This document shows, piece by piece, positions 46,138 to 55,671 of a DNA stretch of 60,521 nucleotides; the stretch's first letter is position 1; each line of letters starts with the position of its first letter. The DNA is taken from contig NZ_JAQSEA010000074.1 in NCBI RefSeq assembly GCF_029946185.1, positions 1 to 60,521 of the forward strand, read 5' to 3'. The stretch is from Prosthecobacter sp. (GTDB lineage Bacteria > Verrucomicrobiota > Verrucomicrobiia > Verrucomicrobiales > Verrucomicrobiaceae). A program made the translations under genes and the position numbers. The notes under the pieces are model-generated. The model was not told the origin of the DNA and searched no databases. It was given only the letters and a program-made list of their open reading frames with translations.

Positions 46138-47109
46138 TCAGCCGCCTGTGGTTACAGTTTCAGGCTTAATTTTTTCCAAGGGTGGTGCTGGCGGGGGGAG
46201 ATAACGGAAGCCGCTGTTGGGATTGCGCGGATCGAAAGCGAAGGCCTCGCGGTTTTTCAGGAAGAGCTTCAGCACGTTGGCGGGAATCGAAAAGCCGAGG
46301 CCTTCGACGCCCACACCCGCCGCCTTCATGTTATTCACACCCACGACCTCTCCGCGTGCGTTGAAGAGCGGCCCGCCGGAGTTGCCAGGGTTGATCTGCG
46401 TCGTGCTTTGAATGTACCAGCGGCCGCCGCTTTCACGTGCACGGATGCTGACGATGCCCTTGGAAACCGAGCGCTCCAGCCCCAGCGGGCTGCCAATGGC
46501 AAACACGTCCTGCCCCTGAGTGAGTGCATCGGAGTCGCCCATCGGGACGAAGGGCAGCTTCTCCACGTCTGTATCGTCGATCTGCAGGATGGCGAGATCG
46601 AGGAAGCCGTTCATGGCGATGATTTTAACCTTGGTGAACTGCTGCTTTTCCAGGCCGTCGGCCTTTTTGCGATACACCACCACGGTGATCTCACGCTCAC
46701 CGGCGATGACGTGCTGATTGGTGATGACGTAGCCGAGCCTGTTGATGATAAACCCGGAGCCGAGGCCGGAGGCCGTCTGAATCTGCACCACGGACTCCGC
46801 CACGCGCTGCACATTTTTTTCCACCGTCATGGCTTCGCGTGAGGGCTCCACGTAGTAGATGTCCTCGCCCTGCACAGCGTCGGTTTTGGCGGCTGACGAG
46901 GCGGTTTTTTCAAAGATGGAAATCTCCGAGTGCGGCACAGACAGGACGGTGTGGCCGAGGTCCAGCACTACGGCGTCTTCGCGATCCTTGAGCACTTCGC
47001 CGCGCAGTTCGGCACCGTTTTTGAGCACAATTTTGACGTTTTCCGCTGACAATGGGGAGGCTGCAAGGCAGGCAGCCACAAGGATTCCGAAGCTCAGGTT
47101 GTTTCGCAT
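46138..47109 (-). CDS. Exported trypsin-like serine protease (HtrA/Do-like, no PDZ)
   Basis: 323 aa. A signal peptide (1-22) is followed by a short beta-domain (VKIVLKNGAELRGEVL) and a chymotrypsin-fold protease with His133 in TNQHVIAGE, Asp171 in FLDLAILQ and Ser244 in NPGNSGGPLFN. No PDZ domain follows, unlike DegP. It probably degrades or matures periplasmic proteins. First gene of an operon with the 608-aa and FG-GAP proteins, which may be its substrates or partners. Confidence 0.88.
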   Translation of the reverse strand: MRNNLSFGILVAACLAASPLSAENVKIVLKNGAELRGEVLKDREDAVVLDLGHTVLSVPHSEISIFEKTASSAAKTDAVQGEDIYYVEPSREAMTVEKNVQRVAESVVQIQTASGLGSGFIINRLGYVITNQHVIAGEREITVVVYRKKADGLEKQQFTKVKIIAMNGFLDLAILQIDDTDVEKLPFVPMGDSDALTQGQDVFAIGSPLGLERSVSKGIVSIRARESGGRWYIQSTTQINPGNSGGPLFNARGEVVGVNNMKAAGVGVEGLGFSIPANVLKLFLKNREAFAFDPRNPNSGFRYLPPPAPPLEKIKPETVTTGG

Positions 47110-47199
47110 CACGGATTTAAACTCTAGCGGACGAGTTTGCGGATACGAGTTCTTTTTGCATATCTTGACTCAACGAACGTCCGCGCATCTCATGCGCTA

Positions 47200-47925
47200 A
47201 TGCCTGCCAACGCTCTCATTTCCGCCGCTCAGACCCTGCGCGAAGCCCTGCGCCCGCTGCGTTTCGCCGCTCCGGTCGAGTATGTCTATCAACCGCTCGA
47301 TTACGCTTGGGGACCGCATGAGGTTTACCTGCGCCGCTTTGGTAGCAGCAAAAAACGTGTCGTCTTCGTGGGCATGAACCCCGGCCCCTTTGGTATGACG
47401 CAGACCGGCGTGCCCTTCGGCGAAATCGCCGCAGTGCGCGACTGGATGGGCATCCAGGAGTTCGTGGGCAAACCGGAACGCGAGCACCCGAAGCGGCGCG
47501 TCGTCGGCTTTGACTGCCCGAATTCCGAAGTCAGCGGCAGACGCCTATGGGGTCTTTTTGCCCAGCGCTTTGGCAAAGCGGAGGCCTTTTTCAAAGACCA
47601 CTTCGTCGCCAACTACTGCCCGCTGGTCTTCCTCGAAGACAGCGGCCGCAATCGTACACCGGACAAACTTCCCGCCGCCGAAACCGCCGCCATGGAAGCC
47701 GCCTGCGATCTGCATCTGCAAGCCGTCATCGCCGCCCTGCAGCCCGAGTGGGTGATCGGCGTCGGGGCCTTCGCGGAAGCGCGTGCCCTGCGCGCCAAGG
47801 AAGCCATGAGCGGCGACTACAAAGTCGGCCGCGTACTGCACCCCAGCCCCGCCAGCCCCGCCGCGAATCGTGACTGGGCCGGAGCTGCCACGAATCAGCT
47901 TGTGAAACTGGGCGTGTGGGAGTGA
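47200..47925 (+). CDS. Single-strand-selective monofunctional uracil-DNA glycosylase (SMUG1)
   Basis: 241 aa. SMUG1 removes uracil and oxidised uracil from DNA. The motif VGMNPGPFGMTQTGVPFG (57-74) and the second catalytic region HPSPASPAANRDW near 215 match SMUG1 rather than UDG family 1. In bacteria this gene is patchily distributed. Start ATG 47200 is chosen; the longer frame begins before the domain. Its neighbour downstream is a decayed gene. Confidence 0.88.
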   Translation: MPANALISAAQTLREALRPLRFAAPVEYVYQPLDYAWGPHEVYLRRFGSSKKRVVFVGMNPGPFGMTQTGVPFGEIAAVRDWMGIQEFVGKPEREHPKRRVVGFDCPNSEVSGRRLWGLFAQRFGKAEAFFKDHFVANYCPLVFLEDSGRNRTPDKLPAAETAAMEAACDLHLQAVIAALQPEWVIGVGAFAEARALRAKEAMSGDYKVGRVLHPSPASPAANRDWAGAATNQLVKLGVWE

Positions 47926-47949
47926 GAGCCGGAAAGGTCGTTCTCCGGC

Positions 47950-48486
47950 ATGCAGAAACGCGGTGCGGGTGATGCACGTGCCAACACCCTCCGCCTCAAT
48001 CTGATCGCCCTCGCCACGCTACAGCTGAGTCTGATGGGACAGAGACCAAGGCTGCCGCCAAGCTGCAAAAGAAAGACCATCCCACCACCTTGGAATCGCT
48101 CGTCTTCCGCACCCTCTTTGCACGCCGATTTGGCAAACCGGAGAAAGACTGTGATTTGGTCAAAGACATCGTCAAACGACAGCGTGGCGATGGTGCCTGG
48201 AGCTACATCCTCGGCGGCAATATGAGCGATGTCCTCGCCACCGAACAGGCGCTGTACGTGTTGCAGGCACCCACCCACGGCGCACGCCATCGCGCGTGCC
48301 CAGCATTGGCTGCTCCAGACTCAGCGCGCTGATGGGAGCTGGCCCATCGACATAACGCACATCAGTCAGGTTGATCGCAGCGGCCCCGGCAAGGCGAAAT
48401 CCTTCAAGGATGCCACAGCGATCTACACCTGCTGGGGCACTTAGTGGGCCACCCTGGGCCTGCTGCAGGGAGTGCCAGTGAAGTAG
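47950..48486 (+). pseudogene. Decayed prenyltransferase/squalene-cyclase-repeat protein
   Basis: A terpene-cyclase-type alpha-alpha repeat is still readable across three frames: NTLRLNLIALATLQLS, then DGTETKAAAKLQKKDHPTTL and SLVFRTLFARRFGKPEKD and VKRQRGDGAWSYILGGNMSD in the second frame, then IARAQHWLLQTQRADGSWPID and KSFKDATAIYTCWG in the third. Two frameshifts (near 48030 and 48270) and an in-frame TAG at 48442 break it, and the first part of the gene is missing. The close match to the repeat pattern shows recent loss. It has no protein product in its present form. Confidence 0.8.
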
Positions 48487-48544
48487 GCTGCGCCCTCGCT
48501 CGGCACTTGCCGCGCGCAAAAAAATCGCCTATTCCTCGCACCTT

Positions 48545-48874
48545 ATGTCAGCCATCCCAGCCGAGTTCCCAGGAGTCACCGCCGTCACCAAAGCCAACGT
48601 CTATTTCGACGGCAAAGTCGTCAGCCACAGCATCTTGTTCCCTGATGGCAGCAAGAAAACCCTCGGCCTCATCTATCCCGGCGATTTCCATTTCGGCACC
48701 GCCAAGGCGGAGCGCATGGAGATCGTCGCAGGTGACTGCGTTGTGAAACTCGACGGTGGTGATGCGAAGGCGGCTTACACTGGCGGTCAGTACTTCGATG
48801 TTCCCGCCAACAGCGGTTTCGACATCATTGTCAGCTCCGGCATTTGTGAATACATCTGTTCGTTCCTGGATTGA
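48545..48874 (+). CDS. ppnP: Pyrimidine/purine nucleoside phosphorylase
   Basis: 109 aa, cupin-type single-domain enzyme of the YaiE/DUF1255 family that phosphorolyses nucleosides. FPGVTAVTKANVYFDGKVVSHSI, TLGLIYPGDFHFGTAKAERMEI and YFDVPANSGFDIIVSSGICEYICSFLD are the conserved segments. The ATG at 48545 follows directly after the pseudogene. Nothing else marks an operon. Confidence 0.92.
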   Translation: MSAIPAEFPGVTAVTKANVYFDGKVVSHSILFPDGSKKTLGLIYPGDFHFGTAKAERMEIVAGDCVVKLDGGDAKAAYTGGQYFDVPANSGFDIIVSSGICEYICSFLD

Positions 48875-48973
48875 TCCGGCCGCACAGGCGGTCGATCTCT
48901 TCACACATTCTTAACTCGCCCGTCAGGGGCATTCACTGGAGGCCCGGGAGTTTCCGGTGAACATCACGCCGTC

Positions 48974-50920
48974 ATGAGTGACCCAACAGACAAGACCGGC
49001 CTGCAAAAGCAATCCGCCACCACCCTCGTCATCGCGGCGCTGGGGGTGGTCTTCGGCGACATTGGTACCAGCCCAATCTACACGCTCAAGGAATGCTTCA
49101 GCCCGTACAGCCCGCATCATGTGGCCGCGACGCATGAGAATCTGCTGGGTGTCGTCTCTCTGGTGCTTTGGGCGCTGATCGTTCTCGTCTGCATCAAGTA
49201 CCTCGTCTTTGTGCTCCGTGCGGACAACAAGGGGGAGGGTGGCGTGCTCTCACTCATGGCGCTGGCATCTCATGGCATGCCGGAGGCGTTGAAACGCCGT
49301 ACTGTGATCGTACTGCTGGGCCTGTTTGGCGCGGCGTTGCTGTTTGGTGACGGCATCATCACTCCGGCAATCTCTGTTCTCAGTGCCGTCGAAGGTCTCA
49401 AAGATGGCGGATTGCTCGGCAAGCCGCCGACGGAGTTAGCGGAGACATTGCGGTGGGATGTACACATGGAGTGGCTCATCATGGGCATCACCATCGTGAT
49501 ACTTATTGTCCTGTTTTCGGTGCAGTTCCTTGGCACGGCGCGCATGGGGCGCTTTTTTGGTCCGATCACCGGTCTGTGGTTCTTGACACTCGCGGGGCTC
49601 GGAGTGTCGCACTTGATTCAAGGGCCGGAGATTCTCGTGGCGTTCAATCCCTGGCATGGCTGGCAGTTTTTGACTACTGGTGGGCACAAGTCGTTTGTAA
49701 TCCTCGGCAGTGTGTTTCTGGCCGTCACGGGCGGTGAGGCGCTATATGCCGACATGGGCCACTTTGGTGCCGGGCCGATTCGTCGGGGCTGGTTTTCGCT
49801 CGTGCTGCCGGCGCTGGCGCTGAACTACCTCGGTCAGGGCGCGATGCTTATGCATCAGCCTGAACTGGCGCAGGCTCCTTTCTTCCAAATGGCTCCTGCG
49901 TGGGCCATTCTGCCGCTCGTGCTGCTTGCCACTGCTGCGACGGTGATCGCTTCGCAGGCGCTCATCACCGGCACCTACTCGCTGACTCTCAGCGCCGTGC
50001 AGCTCGGCTATCTGCCGCGTCTCAGCATCCGGCACACTTCGGCGCATGCCCGGGGTCAGATCTACATCCCGCTGGTGAACTGGCTGCTCATGCTGGCCTG
50101 CATCACCCTTGTACTGGCTTTCCGCAATTCGACGAATCTCGCAGCTGCCTACGGTGTGGCTGTGACGATGACCATGCTCATCACCACCTTCCTGTTTTAT
50201 TTTGCCGCACGTCATCTGTGGCGCTGGTCGCTGCTCAAGACGCTGTCGCTGTGCCTCATGTTCGCCGTGATCGAGATCGCCTTCCTCAGCGCAAACCTGG
50301 TGAAATTCTTCGATGGTGGCTGGTTCCCACTCGTGGTCGGTGCGGTCATCTTCACAATCATGACCACGTGGGCCACGGGCCGCCGCTTGGTGCGTGACGC
50401 AATGGCCAAAAGCGCCCTCAGTCAGGAAACACTGTGCCAAAGCATCAAGCGCAGCCCGCCTGTGCATGTGCCCGGCACCGCCATATTCATGACGAGCACC
50501 CATGGGCGTGCGCCCATCGCCCTGCTGCACAGTTTGAAACACTACCAGGCCATCCATGAGCGCGTCATCTTCATGACCTTGATCACCGAGGACGAACCCT
50601 GGGTGCCGCCGAGTCGCCGTGTGGCAGTCGAAAACATTTCCAGAGGTTTTTGGCGCGTGACAGGTCGCTACGGATTCATGCAAAAACCCGATGTGCCACG
50701 CCTGCTGCGCCTGTGCAGCAATCAAGGTCTCGAAGTCGAGGCGCAAAAGACGACCTTTTTCCTTGGCCGCGAAATCATCGTTTCAAGTTCAACACCCGGC
50801 ATGGTGAGATGGCGCGAGCACCTCTTCGCTTTCACCAGCAAGCTGGCACAGCAGCCTGCGACCTACTTCCAGATCCCCGTGGGCCGGGTGATCGAACTCG
50901 GGCAGCAGGTGGAGATTTAA
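48974..50920 (+). CDS. kup: Potassium uptake protein Kup
   Basis: 648 aa, twelve transmembrane helices and a C-terminal cytoplasmic domain. The opening AALGVVFGDIGTSPIYTLKECF is the KUP signature, then ADNKGEGGVLSLMALAS, and GGEALYADMGHFG. It imports K+ with protons. It is followed 93 bp later by a KdpD-like sensor kinase and a response regulator, whose location suggests that they regulate kup rather than kdpFABC. Confidence 0.96.
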   Translation: MSDPTDKTGLQKQSATTLVIAALGVVFGDIGTSPIYTLKECFSPYSPHHVAATHENLLGVVSLVLWALIVLVCIKYLVFVLRADNKGEGGVLSLMALASHGMPEALKRRTVIVLLGLFGAALLFGDGIITPAISVLSAVEGLKDGGLLGKPPTELAETLRWDVHMEWLIMGITIVILIVLFSVQFLGTARMGRFFGPITGLWFLTLAGLGVSHLIQGPEILVAFNPWHGWQFLTTGGHKSFVILGSVFLAVTGGEALYADMGHFGAGPIRRGWFSLVLPALALNYLGQGAMLMHQPELAQAPFFQMAPAWAILPLVLLATAATVIASQALITGTYSLTLSAVQLGYLPRLSIRHTSAHARGQIYIPLVNWLLMLACITLVLAFRNSTNLAAAYGVAVTMTMLITTFLFYFAARHLWRWSLLKTLSLCLMFAVIEIAFLSANLVKFFDGGWFPLVVGAVIFTIMTTWATGRRLVRDAMAKSALSQETLCQSIKRSPPVHVPGTAIFMTSTHGRAPIALLHSLKHYQAIHERVIFMTLITEDEPWVPPSRRVAVENISRGFWRVTGRYGFMQKPDVPRLLRLCSNQGLEVEAQKTTFFLGREIIVSSSTPGMVRWREHLFAFTSKLAQQPATYFQIPVGRVIELGQQVEI

Positions 50921-51013
50921 ATTCTGCGCTAACGCTTTCTTAACGCCATGCCTGCGGCTGTTTACTGGCGGGTGATGTTTTTGCAGGGAAGGTGTCTCAA
51001 ACCAAGATACGTC

Positions 51014-52123
51014 ATGTCTTCCGCCAAGAGTCCCAGCAGCCAATCATCCCCCCTGCCGATTCCATTGGCGGAGGTGGGGCAGTATAGCTGCGGGCTCACG
51101 CTGGTGTTTGTGCTGGCCTCCACCTGCTGGGTGCTGCTGCCCTACACCGGCGATCTATTTGCCGCGCTGGTCTTTCTCATGGCCATCGTGGTGGTCGGCA
51201 CATGGTGGAATCGTGGGCCGGTCCTGATGATGGCGGTGGTCAGCGCCTTGGTGTGGAATTACTTTTTCATCCCGCCGCAGTACACGCTTCACATTGAGAA
51301 GCCTCAGGACGTGGTGATGTTCAGCCTGTTTTTCATCGTGGCGCTGAGCATGGGGCATCTCATCACGCGGCTGCGCGCACGCGAGGCCACGCTGGCGCAG
51401 CATCATCAGGAGCGTGAGCACCTGCTGGCGGAAAAACATCGCGCTGAATTGCTCGCGGAGTCCGAGCGCCTGCACCGCACCCTGCTGGACAGCGTGTCGC
51501 ATGAGCTGAAAACACCCATCGCCATCATCCGCACCGCATTGGACGGCCTGGGGCAGGGGAACCCGTATGCAATAGAGATCAACACCGCAACCCGCCGCCT
51601 GCAGCGGATCGTCGAGAGCTTTCTGGAGATGACACGCGCGGAGTCCGAGGCGCTGGAGCCGCAGCCCGACTGGTGCGAGATCGGCGATGTACTGCACACC
51701 GCCACCGCACCGATCCAGCAGGAACTCGCCGCACATAAGTTGCAGATCACTGGCACAGAAAACATGCCCCTGCTCAGGCTCGACAGCCGACTGCTCGCCC
51801 AGGTACTCGGCAACCTGCTGCACAATGCCACGCGCTATGCCCCTGCGGGCACCGCCATCGAAATCCACGCAACACTTGCCAATGGCACGCTGGAACTCCG
51901 TGTCCGCGATCACGGCCCCGGCCTGCCGCTGGGGTCGGAAGACCACCTGTTCGAAAAATTTTACCGCGCTCCCGACTCACCCGCTGGCGGCACCGGCCTG
52001 GGCCTCGCCATCGCACGTGGCTTGATGCTTGCGATGAAAGGTGACATTGAAGCGCACACCCATCCTGAAGGCGGTGCCGAATTCGTACTCCATCTTCCGG
52101 TGAAAACCCGCAGCGCCGCATGA
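51014..52123 (+). CDS. KdpD-like sensor histidine kinase lacking the N-terminal sensory domain
   Basis: 369 aa. Four transmembrane helices (about 27-115) form the DUF4118 module of KdpD, with FFIPPQYTLHIEKPQDV as the hallmark loop. The HisKA phosphoacceptor His163 is in SVSHELKTPIA, and the ATPase has LLHNATRYAP, VRDHGPGLP and GTGLGLAIARG. The roughly 350-residue KdpD N terminus with Usp-like domain is absent. ATG at 51014 is preferred over 50948. Its stop overlaps the regulator gene by 4 bp. Confidence 0.88.
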   Translation: MSSAKSPSSQSSPLPIPLAEVGQYSCGLTLVFVLASTCWVLLPYTGDLFAALVFLMAIVVVGTWWNRGPVLMMAVVSALVWNYFFIPPQYTLHIEKPQDVVMFSLFFIVALSMGHLITRLRAREATLAQHHQEREHLLAEKHRAELLAESERLHRTLLDSVSHELKTPIAIIRTALDGLGQGNPYAIEINTATRRLQRIVESFLEMTRAESEALEPQPDWCEIGDVLHTATAPIQQELAAHKLQITGTENMPLLRLDSRLLAQVLGNLLHNATRYAPAGTAIEIHATLANGTLELRVRDHGPGLPLGSEDHLFEKFYRAPDSPAGGTGLGLAIARGLMLAMKGDIEAHTHPEGGAEFVLHLPVKTRSAA

Positions 52124-52785
52124 GCAAAGCCCTCATCATCGACGACGAACAGCAGATGCGCCGTCTGCTGCGCATGGTGCTGGAGTCACGTGGCTACGAG
52201 GTCTGTGAAGCCGCCGATGGTCAGCTCGGCCTGCAGGATGCCGCGTTTCATCGTCCCGATGTGGTGCTGCTTGATCTCGGCCTGCCCGGCATGAACGGCA
52301 TCGAGGTGCTGAAGCGGCTGCGTGAATGGAGCGATGTGCCCGTGCTCATCCTCAGCGTGCGTGATCAGGAAACCATCAAGGTCGAGGCGCTGGAAAATGG
52401 CGCGGACGATTATGTGACAAAACCCTTCGGCACCGCCGAACTTCTCGCACGTCTCACGGTCATTCAGCGCCGCCGTTTCACCCGCCAGAGCGCCGAGATT
52501 GTCGTTGGTCCTTTGAAGCTTGATCTGCTCCATCACGGGGCTTCGCTGAATGGGGCGCCACTCAAACTCACACCGACCGAGTTCGCGCTGCTCAAGGTGC
52601 TGGCCGAGTACTCGGGGCGCATCGTCACGCAGAACCAGATCATGAAGCTAGTATGGGCCGGCCAGACCAGCGACCCAAGTGAAGGACTGCGCGTGCACAT
52701 CAATCACCTGCGTAAAAAACTTGGCGAGACCGGTCCGCGCATTGTGAACGAGCCCGGCATCGGCTACCGCTTGGAAGAGGTTTGA
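52120..52785 (+). CDS. KdpE-like OmpR-family response regulator
   Basis: 221 aa. Receiver domain with acidic pocket IIDDE, phosphoacceptor Asp52 in VVLLDLGLPG, and KPFG loop, then a winged-helix domain (LKLTPTEFALLKVL, RVHINHLRKKLG and GYRLEEV). It pairs with the overlapping KdpD-like kinase. Targets could be kup upstream and its own operon; no operator could be picked out. Confidence 0.92.
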   Translation: MSKALIIDDEQQMRRLLRMVLESRGYEVCEAADGQLGLQDAAFHRPDVVLLDLGLPGMNGIEVLKRLREWSDVPVLILSVRDQETIKVEALENGADDYVTKPFGTAELLARLTVIQRRRFTRQSAEIVVGPLKLDLLHHGASLNGAPLKLTPTEFALLKVLAEYSGRIVTQNQIMKLVWAGQTSDPSEGLRVHINHLRKKLGETGPRIVNEPGIGYRLEEV

Positions 52786-52865
52786 TGCTGCTTCCGTCAT
52801 GAGGTGATCAAGCCTGGGCATGAAATCAGGCTTTTCGCTCGGGTTGCCCTGTGGTTAATGGCTGG

Positions 52866-54125
52866 ATGTCTTTGTCTCCGATCCATGCTGACACCCCACC
52901 CCCTCTCATGCGCAGCGCCTGGCTTGTCGTGGGACTGCTGTTTCCAGTGGCACTGCTGAACTACTTGGACCGGCAGATGATCGCCTCGATGAAGGTGTCT
53001 GTGATGGGCGACATCAAGGACATCGGCAGTGAGGAAAACTGGGGACACATGCTGGCTTCGTTCAAATGGGTCTATGCCATCTGCAGCCCCATCGGCGGCT
53101 ACATCGCGGACCGCTACAGCCGCAAGCTGACGATCTGTGGCAGTTTATTCGTGTGGTCGCTCATCACCTGGCTCACCGGGCATGTGGGCAGCTTCAATGA
53201 ACTGTACTGGGCGCGTACGCTGATGGGCATCAGCGAGGCGTTTTACATTCCTGCGGCGCTGGCTTTGATCGCTGATTACCACACCGCTGGGACGCGTTCG
53301 CGTGCCATTGGCGTGCATCAAATGGGCATCTACTGCGGGGTGATGGTGGGTGGCTTTGCCGGATTCGTGGCAGATGAACCGGAGCTTGGCTGGCGCTTCA
53401 TGTTCGACTTCACCGGACTGGCTGGCATTCTCTATTCCATCCCCCTGCTGCTCCTGCTGCGCGATGTACCACGTCAGGCGGACACTCAGGAGGCGCTGAG
53501 CCCTACTGCACGCGGCGGGGCGATCGGAGAGCTGCTCTGCAATCGCAATTTCATCCTGCTCGTATTCTACTTTACGCTGCCCGCACTTGCCGCCTGGGTT
53601 GTGCGGGATTGGATGCCAGCGATCCTGCAAAAGGCATTCGATATCAGCCAGGGCAAGGCGGGTGTCTCCGCCGCGCTCTACTGGCAGGGGGCGGCGCTGC
53701 TTTCCGCAATTCTTGGCGGCTGGCTGGCAGACCGCTGGATGCGGCGTAGTGACCGTGGTCGCATCTACGTCAGCGCCATTGGCATGATGCTCATCGTGCC
53801 CGCCATGTTTGGCGTGGGGAACGCACCCGCCTTGAACTCCTTCGGGCTCGCCATCGCCTCGCTGGTCCTGTTTGGCATCGGCTGGGGTTTCTTTGACTGC
53901 AACAACATGCCGATCCTCAGCCAGATCGTGCGGCCGCACATGCGCGCCACCGGCTACGGCCTCATGAATTTCGTCAGCATGATGTGTGGCGGGCTGGCCG
54001 ACTGGGGCTTCGGCAGGATGCGCGACATGCACGTGCCGCTCAACGTCATCTTCGGCGTCTTCGCCATGATCTGTGTGTTTTCTCTCGTACTCGTACTGCT
54101 GATCCGTCCACGTCCCGGGACGTGA
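52866..54125 (+). CDS. MFS transporter
   Basis: 419 aa, twelve predicted helices. Typical major-facilitator motifs are GGYIADRYSRKLTICGS after helix 2 and a matching GGWLADRWMRRSDRG before helix 8. LNYLDRQMIAS marks the anion:cation symporter/hexuronate-like group, so sugar acids or related anions may be the substrate. The ATG at 52866 is chosen; GTG 52851 and ATG 52908 are possible. It converges with the cysteine desulfurase gene, ending 5 bp from it. Confidence 0.88.
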   Translation: MSLSPIHADTPPPLMRSAWLVVGLLFPVALLNYLDRQMIASMKVSVMGDIKDIGSEENWGHMLASFKWVYAICSPIGGYIADRYSRKLTICGSLFVWSLITWLTGHVGSFNELYWARTLMGISEAFYIPAALALIADYHTAGTRSRAIGVHQMGIYCGVMVGGFAGFVADEPELGWRFMFDFTGLAGILYSIPLLLLLRDVPRQADTQEALSPTARGGAIGELLCNRNFILLVFYFTLPALAAWVVRDWMPAILQKAFDISQGKAGVSAALYWQGAALLSAILGGWLADRWMRRSDRGRIYVSAIGMMLIVPAMFGVGNAPALNSFGLAIASLVLFGIGWGFFDCNNMPILSQIVRPHMRATGYGLMNFVSMMCGGLADWGFGRMRDMHVPLNVIFGVFAMICVFSLVLVLLIRPRPGT

Positions 54126-54130
54126 GTCTC

Positions 54131-55252
54131 CTACTGCGGCCTGCCGCCACGGTTCAGCTCCTCAAATACTTCGAAAAACGCAGCCTCAAGCGCCTGCCAG
54201 TCGGCCACCTTCGTGTCCCAGCCGCCGCTGATGCGCACAACGCGCTTCAACTCCTCCGCACTGGCCCCAAGAGCTGTCACCACAACGGAAGATCCCTCCT
54301 TGCCCGAACTGCAGGCCGAACCCGTTGAGATGCTGAAACCGCGACGCGACAGTCGCGTGAGCCATTTCAGATTGTCATGCTCCGGCATCACCATGAGCAC
54401 GGTGTTCCAAAGGCGTGGCGCAGACTCGCTTATCACCCGCAGGAGTTCGAAGCGCGCACGCAGTGCCGCGATGAAGCCATCACGCAGCTTGCTTTGCGTG
54501 TGTTCGATCTCACTTAAACGCGGTGTGACAGTCTCCAAGGCCGTCACCATGGCCTCAATGGCCGGATAGTTCTCCGTGCCCGCACGCCGCCCGTGTTCCT
54601 GCGGCCCACCACGGATGAAGCCGAGTCGTGAATCCTCTGTGGGCAGCACCAGAAATCCGCAGCCCTTGCCGCCGCCGAATTTATGTGCGCTACCGGTGAT
54701 GAAATCGCACTCGCCAAGGTTCGCGGCGTCGAGCTTGCCGAGCCATTGCGCGGCATCCGTGTGAAACAGGACATCCTGCTCGCGGCAGAGCGCGGCCAGT
54801 TCACGCCAGGGCTGCAAGGCACCGCTTTCGTTGTTCGCCGCCATCACTGAGACAAGTGCGGGACGCTTGGAAATAATGAGTTGCTTAAGCTCGTCAACTT
54901 CAACCACGCCAGCCGCATTCACTGGCAGTTCCATCACGTTCCGACCCCGCGCAGCTTCACGCACACTCGGATGTTCAATGGCGGAGATAACAACGACGGC
55001 GTCTGCTGGCAGCGAGGTAAACAAGGCGTTGTTCGACTCCGTGGCACCCGACGTAAACACGATGCGTTCAGCCTCCGCGCCCATCAGATTGCCCAGTCGT
55101 TCACGCGCGGATTCAAGCTGGTGGCTCGCCAGTCCGGCATCGCGATACAGGCTCGAAGGATTGTGCCAGTGCTTCTCGCTGGCCCGCAGCCACGCATCAC
55201 TTGCAGCAGTATGCAGCGGCGTGGTGGCGTTGTAATCAAAGTAGCCGTTCAT
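54131..55252 (-). CDS. Cysteine desulfurase (NifS/IscS family)
   Basis: 373 aa. It removes sulfur from cysteine as a persulfide. PLP-binding Lys191 is in GSAHKFGG, the opening is YFDYNATTPL, and the persulfide cysteine Cys314 is in STGSACSSG. The protein begins at the usual start. It overlaps the 4TM gene by 4 bp and is the last gene of an operon with lpxK and fdhD. Since FdhD takes sulfur from a cysteine desulfurase to activate molybdenum cofactor, pairing in one operon suggests that this enzyme is the donor. No IscU/SufE gene is nearby. Confidence 0.92.
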   Translation of the reverse strand: MNGYFDYNATTPLHTAASDAWLRASEKHWHNPSSLYRDAGLASHQLESARERLGNLMGAEAERIVFTSGATESNNALFTSLPADAVVVISAIEHPSVREAARGRNVMELPVNAAGVVEVDELKQLIISKRPALVSVMAANNESGALQPWRELAALCREQDVLFHTDAAQWLGKLDAANLGECDFITGSAHKFGGGKGCGFLVLPTEDSRLGFIRGGPQEHGRRAGTENYPAIEAMVTALETVTPRLSEIEHTQSKLRDGFIAALRARFELLRVISESAPRLWNTVLMVMPEHDNLKWLTRLSRRGFSISTGSACSSGKEGSSVVVTALGASAEELKRVVRISGGWDTKVADWQALEAAFFEVFEELNRGGRPQ

Positions 55253-55671
55253 GCAGCAGTCTTGAAACGAGAAGGCAGCGGGATGTGCAGCAGCATCAAT
55301 ATGAATGCGAGACCGAGGTAGGGCAGCCAGGCATCGCCCTGCCCGTTCGAGAGAATGCCATTGACGAATCCCAGCACACCAATGCCCTCGCTTAGCGCAA
55401 AAACGACGACATTGCCTACCACAAAACGTCCGCGATGTGCCGGATCATCCAGGCTTAACGCACCCGTCGCAAAGCCACCGAGCAGCAATTTGCGCAGGAA
55501 AAAACTCAGCAGCACCGCACTGCCAGCCGCGAGGGCAATGATTTGCCCCATGGACTTGGGGCTGTCATGGGCGGTAGCGAAAGTCATCGAACTCAGCATG
55601 AGGGCATAAAGGCAGATTGAGCCTAAAAGTGCTCCCCAGATAATCAAGACAACGAGTTGGACCGGTTTCAT
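55249..55671 (-). CDS. Four-helix membrane protein of unknown function
   Basis: 140 aa with four hydrophobic helices (VVLIIWGALLGSICLYALML, IIALAAGSAVLLSFFL, FVVGNVVVFALSEGIGVLGFV and LPYLGLAFILMLLHIPL). No family recognised. It overlaps fdhD and the cysteine desulfurase by 4 bp at each end, so it is translationally coupled to both; a part in the same pathway is possible but unproven. Confidence 0.7.
   Translation of the reverse strand: MKPVQLVVLIIWGALLGSICLYALMLSSMTFATAHDSPKSMGQIIALAAGSAVLLSFFLRKLLLGGFATGALSLDDPAHRGRFVVGNVVVFALSEGIGVLGFVNGILSNGQGDAWLPYLGLAFILMLLHIPLPSRFKTAA

Noticed and set aside
48875-48973. Potassium- or c-di-AMP-linked riboswitch before kup
   Set aside because: The leader is under 100 nt and I could not find the conserved pairing of the ydaO class.
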